Source of the DNA: Aquimarina algiphila
GTDB taxonomy: Bacteria > Bacteroidota > Bacteroidia > Flavobacteriales > Flavobacteriaceae
Direction of reading: 5' to 3'
Assembly (NCBI RefSeq): GCF_007489275.1
Contig: NZ_VLNR01000058.1
Span: forward strand, 1 to 42,983
Length of the DNA: 42,983 nucleotides
Below, piece by piece: positions 1 to 8,142 of the stretch. A program made the position numbers and the translations under genes. The notes under the pieces are model-generated. The model saw only the letters and a list, made by a program, of their open reading frames with translations. It was not told where the DNA came from and searched no databases. The stretch's first letter is position 1. Every line of letters begins with the position of its first letter.

Positions 1-131
1 AGGGATTTAAAAATAGAATCTTATCAAAGATCACAGCAATGACCATTATTCAATATATCAATAGGTTTGAATTCAACAGAAATATAAACAACCTAAAAAT
101 TAATATTAACTAAATGCACAACGGGTAATAT

Positions 132-500
132 TTACTCTACAACTAATTTATATTGTGGAGTTTTATTTAAAGGACAAAAGTATGTGTACGTTCCTTTTTC
201 TAATTTTACCGTTTTAGAACTTTCTGTTTTACCTTCAGCAACTACTTTAGTTACATATGCTGCAGCAATATGATTTTTAGCATCAGAAACATCTTTTCCT
301 TCAGGAACTAAAACAAAACCAACATCTGTACCTGCTTGGTTATTAGTAATGTTAAATACATAACTTCCTTCAGATAATTTTACTTCTTTCTGAGTGAATT
401 CTCCCTTAGTTTGCTCTAAAGCAACTGTTTTTACTTGTTGTGCTTGTGCACTAAAAGTGATGGCTAAAATAAATGTGAATGCTGTGATTAACTTTTTCAT
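132..500 (-). CDS. Secreted cupredoxin-like protein
   Basis: This 122-residue protein has an N-terminal signal peptide (Lys-Lys, hydrophobic stretch, then AQA before residue 21), so it should be periplasmic or extracellular. The rest looks like one small beta-sandwich of the plastocyanin/EfeO cupredoxin type, with alternating strands and a final strand containing YTYFCPL. In classical blue-copper proteins the Cys is followed within a few residues by His and Met ligands. Here Cys109 is followed by PLNKTPQYKLVVE, with neither. A type 1 copper site is therefore probably incomplete, and electron transfer is uncertain. It lies downstream of the AhpD-like gene on the same strand but beyond a hairpin terminator. 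I found no copy of the local AraC operator in front of it. Confidence 0.7.
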   Translation of the reverse strand: MKKLITAFTFILAITFSAQAQQVKTVALEQTKGEFTQKEVKLSEGSYVFNITNNQAGTDVGFVLVPEGKDVSDAKNHIAAAYVTKVVAEGKTESSKTVKLEKGTYTYFCPLNKTPQYKLVVE

Positions 501-550
501 GATTTTACTTATTTATTTAAATTATTTACTGATTTTAAAATTATTCTTAA

Positions 551-583
551 AAAAGGAGGGTAGTATATATGCCCTCCTTTTTG
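551..583 (-). terminator. Rho-independent terminator after the AhpD-like gene
   Basis: The arms AAAAAGGAGGG (551-561) and CCCTCCTTTTT (573-583) form a perfect 11-bp stem with an 11-nt loop. Read on the minus strand, the stem ends in a T run, as expected for termination of the peroxidase transcript. It lies about 28 bp beyond that gene's stop and 50 bp before the cupredoxin-like gene. Confidence 0.8.
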
Positions 584-610
584 TGGAGTATCTATCTTAT
601 GTGGTTACAC

Positions 611-1159
611 TTATACCGAAGCGGTTTCTAGTGGTTGAGCAACTGGAAAATCTACAGGAACCTTAGTTGTACTGTGTAAGTAGTTAGAAACAGTTTTGTC
701 TCCTACTAATACGATAGTATCTATTAAATTTCCTTTGGTATATCCCGATGCTAATAAATTATCTACTACATCTTGATCTGCTTTTCCTCTGTTTTCTGTA
801 ATGTTTTTTGCAAATTTAGCCAGTGCATCAAGCTTTGTATCAAAAGAAGCTCCTCCTGCTCTAAGTTCTAATATTTGTTCATCTGTAAATCCATTCATTT
901 TTCCGATAGCTGTGTGTGCAGATAAACAGTAGATACAATCATTAACTTGACTAACTGCAAGATTTACTACTTCTTTTTCTTTAGCAGAAAGTGATGTTTT
1001 TGCATTTGAAAAAGTTAAATAGTTTTCTAATGCTGTATCACTATGTGCATAGGTTGCATATAAGTTAGGTACAAAACCTAATCCCTTATTAAGGTTGTCA
1101 AATATTGCCTGGTTATTGGCGCTTACTTCATCTCTTGTTGGTACATTAAATGTGCTCAT
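611..1159 (-). CDS. AhpD-like / carboxymuconolactone decarboxylase-family peroxidase
   Basis: This 182-residue, mostly helical cytosolic protein carries the AhpD signature CIYCLSAH: Cys75, Cys78 and His82, with Glu63 upstream. In this family the two cysteines form a redox disulfide that reduces alkyl hydroperoxides. The length fits the 'peroxidase-related' branch of the CMD family. The gene has its own promoter with the shared AraC-type operator (1235-1300), about 76 bp upstream, and its own terminator (551-583), so it should be a single-gene transcript. The neighbouring DoxX and AraC genes fit an oxidative or electrophile stress role, which is inference. The physiological substrate is unknown. 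Confidence 0.88.
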   Translation of the reverse strand: MSTFNVPTRDEVSANNQAIFDNLNKGLGFVPNLYATYAHSDTALENYLTFSNAKTSLSAKEKEVVNLAVSQVNDCIYCLSAHTAIGKMNGFTDEQILELRAGGASFDTKLDALAKFAKNITENRGKADQDVVDNLLASGYTKGNLIDTIVLVGDKTVSNYLHSTTKVPVDFPVAQPLETASV

Positions 1160-1178
1160 AATTTTTGTGTTTTTTGAT

Positions 1179-1195
1179 CCCGAAATTTTTTCGGG
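1179..1195 (-). other. Small hairpin in the 5' leader of the AhpD-like gene
   Basis: CCCGAAA (1179-1185) pairs with TTTCGGG (1189-1195) around a 3-nt loop. It lies between the mapped -7 box and the start codon, about 20 bp ahead of the ATG. It may affect mRNA stability or translation. No function can be read from the sequence alone. Confidence 0.4.
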
Positions 1196-1234
1196 GTTTA
1201 TTATTATTTATTTTGTTATTTTAATTTAACACTG

Positions 1235-1300
1235 CAAAGATCTGGCAGAAATAAAGGGTATAAAATGAATGTTTTTCCCGATCACTTGTCAAATCTTCCC
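1235..1300 (-). promoter_or_regulatory. Promoter and AraC-type operator A (AhpD-like gene)
   Basis: On the minus strand two GGGAA half-sites (1300-1296 and 1279-1275) are 21 bp apart, two helical turns, with TTGACAAG between them. The -7-like box GATCTTTG (1242-1235) ends exactly 45 nt from the first base of the proximal half-site. The same architecture, with no change in spacing, occurs at two other promoters in this block. Direct half-sites 21 bp apart are what AraC-family activators typically bind. The protein that binds here is inferred to be the regulator at 2704-3555. Confidence 0.72.
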
Positions 1301-1318
1301 GAGTTACTTTTTTATCAT

Positions 1319-1474
1319 CTATTTTTGAATAAAAGGCCGTTCTGCATCACAATAGAAATCATGAATACCTTTTTGTTCGCAATGTGTTTTGGCGTGAATA
1401 GAATTGATTACTTTTCTTTTTCCCTGACGAAAAATTTCGATTAAATTGAAAATTGATTTATTCTGAATGTTCAT
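1319..1474 (-). CDS. Small 51-residue protein in the AraC-type regulon
   Basis: This is an ATG-started ORF of 51 residues, rich in Lys/Arg/His, with no signal peptide or membrane segment. It has two cysteines, in HAKTHCEQKG and FYCDAERP. I recognise no family. Support for its being a gene comes from the promoter: operator and -7 box B (1543-1608) lie 69 bp upstream with the same geometry as the promoters of two conventional genes. The following promoter A starts just after its stop. The cysteines could give redox or metal sensitivity, but that is speculation. Confidence 0.55.
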   Translation of the reverse strand: MNIQNKSIFNLIEIFRQGKRKVINSIHAKTHCEQKGIHDFYCDAERPFIQK

Positions 1475-1542
1475 ATACTTTATTTTAAAATTTCGATTCC
1501 AAATTAGCTTGGGACCTATTATTTAATGTTTAATTTCTGGTA

Positions 1543-1608
1543 CAAAGATGCATTACAAAAGAGAGGAAAGAAATGAATGTTTTTCCCGAGGACTTGTCAA
1601 TTTTTCCT
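1543..1608 (-). promoter_or_regulatory. Promoter and AraC-type operator B (51-residue gene)
   Basis: On the minus strand half-sites AGGAA (1608-1604) and GGGAA (1587-1583) are 21 bp apart with TTGACAAG between. The box GCATCTTTG ends at 1543, exactly 45 nt from the proximal half-site. The proximal half-site and the 10 bases that follow it are identical to operator A. The spacer to the -7 box differs, so selection on the operator and not recent duplication of the whole region is likely. Confidence 0.7.
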
Positions 1609-1617
1609 AAAAAAGAA

Positions 1618-1641
1618 ATACCCCCACGATTGTGGAGGTAT
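1618..1641 (-). terminator. Terminator after doxX-like gene
   Basis: ATACCCCCAC (1618-1627) pairs with GTGGAGGTAT (1632-1641), one mismatch, 4-nt loop. On the minus strand it is followed by TTTCTTTTTT. It closes the transcript that starts at promoter C and separates it from promoter B, 10 bp further on. Confidence 0.75.
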
Positions 1642-1701
1642 GCTTAATTTTTTGAGGTTAGGATTGTAGTACTATATAACCCTATACCCTATAATATATG
1701 A

Positions 1702-2073
1702 TTAAAAGAATTTAACTTCTTTTCTTTTTGTCCATAAGATAACTGCACTTAAGAGAAAAGTTACCACAGCAGTGATAAAAAGAACCCCACCATCATTATT
1801 AACTTCAAGCCCAAGTTTTGTAATGTGCATCATAATGGCCCCTCCTATAATACCAAGTGTTAACATGGCACCTACCCATGCAGTTTTTGGTATTAAAAGC
1901 AAAATTCCGGCAATAAGTTCAGTTATTCCGGTTCCTATTCTACCATAAGGCTCTAGTCCAACTTTTGTAAAAATATAAACACTGTCTGGGTGAGCTGTAA
2001 ATTTAAATCTGAGGGTTTGAATCAAAATTATTGCTACGAGGATTCGTAGTAATAGGGGTAATTTTTTTTTCAT
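1702..2073 (-). CDS. DoxX-family membrane protein
   Basis: This 123-residue integral membrane protein has four hydrophobic segments (about residues 8-22, 45-62, 66-85 and 97-115) and a Lys-rich C-terminus, as usual for DoxX-like proteins. The motif GLEPYGRIGTGITELIAG is typical of the family. Members often sit beside redox or thiol-stress genes, and some work with thiosulfate or organic-sulfur metabolism. The exact reaction is unknown. The gene starts 48 bp after the secreted-protein gene at 2122 with no promoter visible between, so both are probably transcribed from promoter C and end at the hairpin at 1618-1641. Confidence 0.85.
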   Translation of the reverse strand: MKKKLPLLLRILVAIILIQTLRFKFTAHPDSVYIFTKVGLEPYGRIGTGITELIAGILLLIPKTAWVGAMLTLGIIGGAIMMHITKLGLEVNNDGGVLFITAVVTFLLSAVILWTKRKEVKFF

Positions 2074-2121
2074 TTTTGTTTGTGGTTGTTGTTTAATTAG
2101 CTTGTTTAGTATAATCTTATA

Positions 2122-2595
2122 CTACAAAACACTCGGCAAAGCGTCTATTTTCCCATTAAATGTATTCTTTCTTGAGTACATATACAATTCTTCAAGGTTA
2201 TTGTCTTTTTTAAATTGGTGCATTAATTCGGGTAATCTATCGTTAAGGAATTTTGCAAATGCTTCTGCATCAGAACTTCTATTCGCTCCTTTACGTATCG
2301 TTTTTAGATAAGCAGATGCCAATATTTCAAGATTACTTCTTTCAGAAAGAAACAGCAAATAATCTTTATCTTGTTTTGCTCTTTGTATTTCTATTCTAAA
2401 ATTGATCTGGTTTGTAGCAATTAGCCGACCATTAAAGTTGCTAAAATTATTTGTGTATACCACTTCTTCAGCATTTTTACTGAGGTATACAGTTTCTAGC
2501 TCGTCTTCATAAATGATCTGTGCGTTGCTTACAGAAGCTGACAGAAATAAGATACTAAACAGTGCTATTTTGATAGTGTGAATCGAAGTTTTCAT
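2122..2595 (-). CDS. Small secreted protein, first gene of the doxX operon
   Basis: I chose the ATG at 2595, which gives 157 residues. It places a clean signal peptide at the N-terminus (MKTSIHTIKIALFSILFLS, cleavage after SNA). An in-frame start at 2652 would put 19 non-hydrophobic residues in front of the signal peptide, and its codon overlaps the -7 box. The mature part is charged and mostly helical, with no cysteine and no domain I recognise. It lies directly downstream of promoter C and upstream of the DoxX gene. A periplasmic partner for DoxX is possible but unproven. Confidence 0.75.
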   Translation of the reverse strand: MKTSIHTIKIALFSILFLSASVSNAQIIYEDELETVYLSKNAEEVVYTNNFSNFNGRLIATNQINFRIEIQRAKQDKDYLLFLSERSNLEILASAYLKTIRKGANRSSDAEAFAKFLNDRLPELMHQFKKDNNLEELYMYSRKNTFNGKIDALPSVL

Positions 2596-2649
2596 ATCTA
2601 TATATTTTACCCGAATATATTTCGGAGATTTTACGTTGTTTTTATAGTA

Positions 2650-2715
2650 CAAAGTTGGGGCAAAAACAAATATGATATAATGGCACTTTTTCCTTAAAGC
2701 TGGTCAATATTTCCC
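2650..2715 (-). promoter_or_regulatory. Promoter and AraC-type operator C (secreted protein-doxX operon)
   Basis: On the minus strand half-sites GGGAA (2715-2711) and AGGAA (2694-2690) are 21 bp apart with TTGACCAG between. The box CAACTTTG ends at 2650, again exactly 45 nt from the proximal half-site. The distal half-site lies inside the last codons of the AraC-family gene (stop at 2704), so regulator and target are packed together. No such element lies upstream of the regulator's own start at 3555. Confidence 0.7.
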
Positions 2716-3555
2716 TGCAGGTTCTGGTTTTAATTGTTTTTTGAACTCTGAAGGAGAAAAGGACGTATGCTTTTTAAACATTCTGCTAAGATGAGAAGCG
2801 TCTTCGAATCCTATTTCGTAGGCGATCTCTTTAGCAGTTTTGTCTGTATAGATAAGTAGGCGTTTGGCTTCTAAAATTACGCGATCGTGAATAATCTGCA
2901 AAGGACTTTTCTTAAGTTTAACAAAATTATTAGATAATGTCTTGGGTGACTTAAATAATTTCTCAGCATAAAACGCTACAGAATGTTCCTTTCTAAAATG
3001 TGTATCTACAAGAATATTAAAACTTCTGATAAGATCAACTTGATCATCTAATGCATCAAAATTATGCTGTTGTTTAATAAGTCGTGTTGTTGTAATGATA
3101 AATCTAGCCATTAACATGCGCAACATTTCTGCCTGTATAGTATCTACCGTATCTAACTCATCCAAAAATACACTGTGTAACTGGTCTAGTTTATTGCGTT
3201 CTGTAACATTGAGCTTAACTATTGGAGTAACTGCACTATTGCCATAAAAAAGTACACCCATACAGCTTACTTCTTTATCATGATCTTTAATACAGTAAAA
3301 CTCTCTATTAAACTGATATGTGATTAGATCAGATCCGCTAATAAATTTAAAATATTGATCTGGTGTTAATACAACAATAGTATCTTTTTCGACCGTAGTC
3401 AAAATTCCGTCAATCTCCATAATTGCATCACCTTCTCTAGCCCAAATAAAAGTATATAAAACTATAATTTCTGATTTGGTATACGATTGTAATAATTCTT
3501 CGTTACCAACTTTTAGTATAGCTTCGGTCGAAAATTCTTTAAACTCCTTGATCAT
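2704..3555 (-). CDS. AraC-family transcriptional regulator
   Basis: This 283-residue protein has an N-terminal cupin-like sensing half (about 1-165) and a C-terminal double helix-turn-helix (about 180-280). The HTH includes AKEIAYEIGFEDASHLSRM and FKKHTSFSPSEFKK, which match the AraC consensus well. Such proteins bind direct half-sites about 21 bp apart and usually activate in response to a small ligand. Three elements of exactly this kind stand in front of the nearby genes (1235-1300, 1543-1608, 2650-2715), so a local regulon is likely. The ligand is unknown. The N-terminal half contains two cysteines (CIKD and VSCMG) that could be redox-sensitive. Confidence 0.9.
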   Translation of the reverse strand: MIKEFKEFSTEAILKVGNEELLQSYTKSEIIVLYTFIWAREGDAIMEIDGILTTVEKDTIVVLTPDQYFKFISGSDLITYQFNREFYCIKDHDKEVSCMGVLFYGNSAVTPIVKLNVTERNKLDQLHSVFLDELDTVDTIQAEMLRMLMARFIITTTRLIKQQHNFDALDDQVDLIRSFNILVDTHFRKEHSVAFYAEKLFKSPKTLSNNFVKLKKSPLQIIHDRVILEAKRLLIYTDKTAKEIAYEIGFEDASHLSRMFKKHTSFSPSEFKKQLKPEPAGKY

Positions 3556-3793
3556 GTTTATTAAGTCGGTTTTTGTGTGATTTCATTACATGGATAAAGG
3601 TCGTAATTTTTTAAATTTTATTAAACATAGATAAGAGATAGATTTTTAAGATTTTACTAGGAATAATGTATGGGAATCTATTGTGTATTTTGAAGGTATA
3701 AATAAAACATCAAAATTTATAATAAGTCAAATATTGTATGATTTTAAATTGTGAGTATACGGATAACAATTATTAATTATTATATAAAGACGA

Positions 3794-4999
3794 TTAATTA
3801 ATCTTTTTTAGCTCTTCAATAATTTTGCTCTCTTTTTCGGTTTGTTGAGGTGCATTATATGTTGACCAAAATTCCTGGTTATAGGGTCTTGCCTGATTTT
3901 CTATGCTAGTACTAATCTTCATATTTCTTGTAAAAGGATATTGGGCTACGTTATCAGTAATAATCTTATTGATAAAAAGCTCTTTTTTAGGCTTTTTTAT
4001 AAATAAGAGTTTTTGTGATTCTAACCCTTTAAATATTTTCCAGGTATCTTCTTCCTTTTGATATTTTAGATACATTTTACCTTTATACTCCTGATATTCA
4101 AAAATTACATTATAATACACTTGTAGTGATCCGTTGGTAAATTTTCTTCTCCAGGATCTGTTATTGATAGCCGACCTTGTTAATTCCATTCTCACAAAGG
4201 CAAAGGTTTCTGTATCAATATACAGTATGGCTTTTTGAAATGGTTTATCGATCCCGATAATTTTATAGACATATCTTTTGTTATATGGCAGAATACTTTC
4301 AATTTCATAATTCCAACCTTTTTTTGCTCTAATAGGACCATAATCAAAGCGAATGAAATCATCTTCGATCAAGTCCATAATCGAATTCTTACGCTCTTCA
4401 TTCGCATTCCATGGATGTTTTTCTGCAATCTGACTTGTTCGTACTTCCACCAATTCTACAGAAGGTTCAATTTGTTTGGTGTAACCTTTATAATACAATT
4501 TTGCCGCAAACTCCAGGTACTCCACATACTGATCATCTTCATTCTGAAGATCTCTCACAAAACCTTCTAAGATATAAGGTTGATTGGGGTAATTGTTCTT
4601 TATACTCTTATATGCTTTTTTAATAATATCCTTTGCAGTAAGCGCTTTCTTTTTGGTAGAAGTGATCACTACTTCGTCCAGGCTATTAACTTTAGAACTC
4701 AATATGATTTTTTGATGATCAGAAAATGTACGTACTTTTTTCTCAATAGACTCATATCCAATCATAGATACTATTATTGAAGCATCTTCTTGCCTTTTGG
4801 GAACATAAAAAGTAAAATAACCTTCTTCATTTGAGGTTGTTCCTATAGCTAGATCTTTAATATAAATAGAGGCATAAACAATGGGTTCATTGGTTTCCTT
4901 ATCCAAAATCTGTCCCGAAATAGTTGTAGTGCTTTGCTGCGCAAAAGCCGATGCCGAAACTATACAAAGAATACAATACCAATATAATGTTCTGTTCAT
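3794..4999 (-). CDS. CarboxypepD_reg-like domain exported protein
   Basis: I chose the ATG at 4999, giving 401 residues, because it starts a signal peptide ending in ASAFAQQ. The frame runs 15 codons further upstream, but that part is basic and not signal-like. Residues about 25-110 form the CarboxypepD_reg-like beta-sandwich common in Bacteroidota outer-membrane proteins (SGQILDKETNEPIVYASIY, then GTTSNEEGYF and GYESIE). The remaining 290 residues are beta-rich and resemble the large families of unknown function that follow this domain. No TonB-dependent barrel is present at this length. It stands alone, with about 235 bp to the AraC gene and about 110 bp to the hydrolase gene. Confidence 0.8.
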   Translation of the reverse strand: MNRTLYWYCILCIVSASAFAQQSTTTISGQILDKETNEPIVYASIYIKDLAIGTTSNEEGYFTFYVPKRQEDASIIVSMIGYESIEKKVRTFSDHQKIILSSKVNSLDEVVITSTKKKALTAKDIIKKAYKSIKNNYPNQPYILEGFVRDLQNEDDQYVEYLEFAAKLYYKGYTKQIEPSVELVEVRTSQIAEKHPWNANEERKNSIMDLIEDDFIRFDYGPIRAKKGWNYEIESILPYNKRYVYKIIGIDKPFQKAILYIDTETFAFVRMELTRSAINNRSWRRKFTNGSLQVYYNVIFEYQEYKGKMYLKYQKEEDTWKIFKGLESQKLLFIKKPKKELFINKIITDNVAQYPFTRNMKISTSIENQARPYNQEFWSTYNAPQQTEKESKIIEELKKIN

Positions 5000-5110
5000 A
5001 TGCTCAAGACGAATGTGTTTCTTTTTTGTTACAAGATACACCAAAGTATAGTTATACGGTTTCTTATAAGAAACGATATAGGAAACTCAAAAATATGAAC
5101 ATATCTTTAT

Positions 5111-6157
5111 TTACAGGTTCTTTTCAAAAAAATCAAGAGCGAGTTGCATGGTTTGTTGATGTATTTCCTTGCGATTTACCTCAGGATGATCGATAGTAAT
5201 TTCTGGAGCTACTTTTTTTCCAAATTCTGTGGCTTCGTTTAAGAAAATATAGTGATCGACATGTTCTCCAAAAAGATGAATTTTACTTGTCGGGATTAAA
5301 TTGTGATAATGTATTGCATTATGCTTAACAGGCGTATTTGTGTCTCCTTTTCCTGCAACAATGTATACCGGTGCAGTGATGGTTTCGGTTTGTTTTTTAG
5401 AATGAAAACCAAACCCTATAGCAGGAGCCATTACAAAAAAGGCTTTTATTCGATCATCTTTTACATGATCTTTATGGGTGTTATAGGATGCTACAATCAA
5501 ACTATCGGTATCAAAATCTATAATCTCATCGGTTTGGGGAAACTCTGGAGGCATCTCACGATCCGTATCAGGCTCATCACTATCTTTCACCTCTCTATCT
5601 ACATAACCACCTGCTAATGCAATATTAGTATATCCTCCCAAAGAAAAACCAACTCCGCCAATTTTGGACCGATCTATTTTAGGTCCAATTTCTGTATCTT
5701 CTAGAATTGTAGTTAGTGTATATTTGATATCAATAGCACGTTCCCACCATTTTACAAATTCTCTGGGCAGTTTATTAAAAGTAGAATTACCGTAGTGATC
5801 TACAGAGACTACGATATATCCTTTTTTGACCATGTCCTCTATAAACCAGGTAAGAGAAAAACGATTGCCCCCTGTACCGTGAGAAACAAGTAATAGTGGA
5901 AATTTTCCCTCTGGCATTGATGCATTAGGAATTGTCTTGATGTTTTTAAAAAGTTCCTTACGGGTGCTTTTAGTTTCTTTTGTGATTAAAGAATCATAGG
6001 TAGGATACCATATTTCTATAACTATTGGGCGATCCCTGGATTCGTCGACAATAGTAGTTGATTGTTGTCCTATATTAAATGTTTTTTCTTTTTCTTTCTC
6101 CTTGGCACAAGAAAATAATAAGACCAAAGTAAATGATAATAGAAGTACTTTTTGCAT
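5111..6157 (-). CDS. Alpha/beta-hydrolase lipoprotein (dienelactone hydrolase / PAF-acetylhydrolase-like)
   Basis: This 348-residue lipoprotein has a signal peptide ending in the lipobox LFSC, so Cys17 would be lipidated. HGTGG (93-97) gives the oxyanion-hole region. The nucleophile elbow is GFSLGG with Ser172. The acid is probably the Asp in AGKGDTNTP, and the catalytic His lies in GEHVDHYIF near the C-terminus. The fold and motif spacing fit the predicted dienelactone hydrolase / platelet-activating-factor acetylhydrolase group, which cleaves esters. The natural substrate is unknown. It is followed on the same strand after 111 bp by the CarboxypepD_reg-like gene. Confidence 0.85.
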   Translation of the reverse strand: MQKVLLLSFTLVLLFSCAKEKEKEKTFNIGQQSTTIVDESRDRPIVIEIWYPTYDSLITKETKSTRKELFKNIKTIPNASMPEGKFPLLLVSHGTGGNRFSLTWFIEDMVKKGYIVVSVDHYGNSTFNKLPREFVKWWERAIDIKYTLTTILEDTEIGPKIDRSKIGGVGFSLGGYTNIALAGGYVDREVKDSDEPDTDREMPPEFPQTDEIIDFDTDSLIVASYNTHKDHVKDDRIKAFFVMAPAIGFGFHSKKQTETITAPVYIVAGKGDTNTPVKHNAIHYHNLIPTSKIHLFGEHVDHYIFLNEATEFGKKVAPEITIDHPEVNRKEIHQQTMQLALDFFEKNL

Positions 6158-6237
6158 GAATATTAGGTTAGTTGTTTACAGAAAGATAGATCAAAACAAG
6201 ATTTGTTACACTTGATACGATTATGTTGTGATTTTTT

Positions 6238-8142
6238 TTAGGTTTCAATATTTCTAGGCCACTGATATAGTTGTGCGGCTCCGGGTTTTTCATAAGAATG
6301 TATAAAACCTTCTAGGAATTCCCTAAAATTAATAAGAGCTGCATTACGAGGTTCTTTAGGATCATTACCCCAGATTAGTTCTGTTTGATTACCAGCAACG
6401 GGTAGAAAAGGAATGTAAGGAGAAGAGAATACAAATGTGAATAAAAAGGTAATCATTTCTCCAATAGTCCCTGTTTTTGGCAGATAGGTTAACAAATCTT
6501 CAGTAGGAAGATCGTTAGTTGGTAGAGGAATATCGGTCCGTTGTAAACAAGGCGGGGAGTTAGGAACAAATGAAAGCACGGGATTAGCGGTTGCATTTAA
6601 TCTAGAAGCTCCATGTGCTGTAAGTCTAAAAACAAGACTTTGTAAGGTTGTAATCAGATTTTTACGACTATCAGGTGTTGGAATCCCAGCTACATTTCCA
6701 TCAGAAGGGTCAGAAGAAGCGGCAATCCAGGCCTGAATTTGTTTGTCGGCAACTACCTCTTGGTCATTAGACCACGTCTGATTTACAAATGCAGTTACAT
6801 AGGTTTCAACCGCATTAAAAACGGATAGCAATTCTCCTGCAATAGGATATTGATCCCAATCGGTTTTGTTTGAAAAGTCTTCCTTTTTAATACCATTGTT
6901 TTGCAAGGTAGTATTAGGGTCATCTTGCAGAAAAGATCTTCCCTTAGCAAAAGTATCTGTCATGTTAAGAAACTCAGAGGCACTGCTTACCGAGGTTGGC
7001 GGTGCGATTCTTTTCCATAGCAGGAGCAGAGTATCGTTAAAAGGAATAATAAACTCGCTTTGAGGAGCCATAAATACCCGTAAAGGATGTGTTTCCTCGA
7101 CGTGATTATGTAAAGTCATTAATAATGCAGCAGAAACAATATGCCAATGATATACATGTCCCATCCATATTCCGTATAAGGTGATCGAAGTTTTGGCGGC
7201 CATTAGAGCATACAACCATGCTCCATTTGTACAGACTCCAAAAGAGTAGATCGTATTTCCTTTATTTTCGGGATTGATGATCAATACTACAATAGGTCGC
7301 AAGGATTTATCAGGATTTTGCGCTAATAGCGTAAGAGTAGCAGGAGTATATCTGGGGTTACCTTTTACATGGCTTATAGGAAGCATAGCGTACATACGAA
7401 GATCGATGGCATATAGTAATTGATCGCTTAGTAAAGTTTCAATTTCTGATGTCCAGGCATCTCCAAATACATTTTTATAATCAGTAGCTCTGGTATCATT
7501 TACTTTTTCAAGAATTAGTAAATTATAGGCAAATCCATACTTTGCAATAGTAGGCCAGAAAACACGGTTAGCAATGGCCACATCGGTCATCGTACCCATC
7601 ATGTCGGGCAGAAATTTCTGAGCATTATGATACACACTATTAAAAGTAGTCCATGACATTGTAAATTGCTCAGGTTTGGTAAGAGAAAGCATAGTGATTG
7701 GATCTTCATCATTACTAGCCCTTAGATGTTCACTCGCATTCATTCGGTTTTTCAATTTAGCTGGGTTAAGCTCTACTTTAACCGATGATTTTTCGAGATC
7801 AGCTTTTAGCGATAGACGATCTGCATGTGCTTCTGCTTCAACATCTTTACCTCGCCCATATTGATATGAGTATCCATTAGCATTGTATTCATCAATTTGA
7901 TATGTATTATTCATGCCCCATTTGGCCTGGGTAGTAGCATTAGCCCGTAACCCCAGTCTTACCAGGGTGCCGGGAATTTCACCTAATTGATAAGGTACTG
8001 CAGGGATATTTTTATATCCCAATTCTTGTAACGGAAGTTTGTGAATAAACGAACCGTATTTTTTACGACGTTTTAAGAAATAAAAGATTGCTCCGGCGAT
8101 TAGCAATATGCCAACAATAAGTAAGATGATTTTTAAGCCCAT
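6238..8142 (-). CDS. Membrane-anchored divergent lipoxygenase-family protein
   Basis: This 634-residue protein begins with one transmembrane helix (residues 4-22) followed by a basic stop-transfer KRRKK. The central segment aligns with the lipoxygenase iron region: His329 and His334 in the H-x4-H arrangement, followed by the equivalent of the conserved RQL..HP block (here HNHVEETHPLRVFMAP). A third candidate ligand is His510 in LTAHGASRLN, with the downstream FVPNSPP matching the family's PN.P motif. The usual Asn four residues after the third His is Arg here, and the C-terminus ends in NIET, not the usual Ile. Classical lipoxygenases oxygenate polyunsaturated fatty acids. Substrate and activity are uncertain given the divergence. 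Bacterial members are normally secreted, so the membrane anchor is odd. Confidence 0.72.
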   Translation of the reverse strand: MGLKIILLIVGILLIAGAIFYFLKRRKKYGSFIHKLPLQELGYKNIPAVPYQLGEIPGTLVRLGLRANATTQAKWGMNNTYQIDEYNANGYSYQYGRGKDVEAEAHADRLSLKADLEKSSVKVELNPAKLKNRMNASEHLRASNDEDPITMLSLTKPEQFTMSWTTFNSVYHNAQKFLPDMMGTMTDVAIANRVFWPTIAKYGFAYNLLILEKVNDTRATDYKNVFGDAWTSEIETLLSDQLLYAIDLRMYAMLPISHVKGNPRYTPATLTLLAQNPDKSLRPIVVLIINPENKGNTIYSFGVCTNGAWLYALMAAKTSITLYGIWMGHVYHWHIVSAALLMTLHNHVEETHPLRVFMAPQSEFIIPFNDTLLLLWKRIAPPTSVSSASEFLNMTDTFAKGRSFLQDDPNTTLQNNGIKKEDFSNKTDWDQYPIAGELLSVFNAVETYVTAFVNQTWSNDQEVVADKQIQAWIAASSDPSDGNVAGIPTPDSRKNLITTLQSLVFRLTAHGASRLNATANPVLSFVPNSPPCLQRTDIPLPTNDLPTEDLLTYLPKTGTIGEMITFLFTFVFSSPYIPFLPVAGNQTELIWGNDPKEPRNAALINFREFLEGFIHSYEKPGAAQLYQWPRNIET

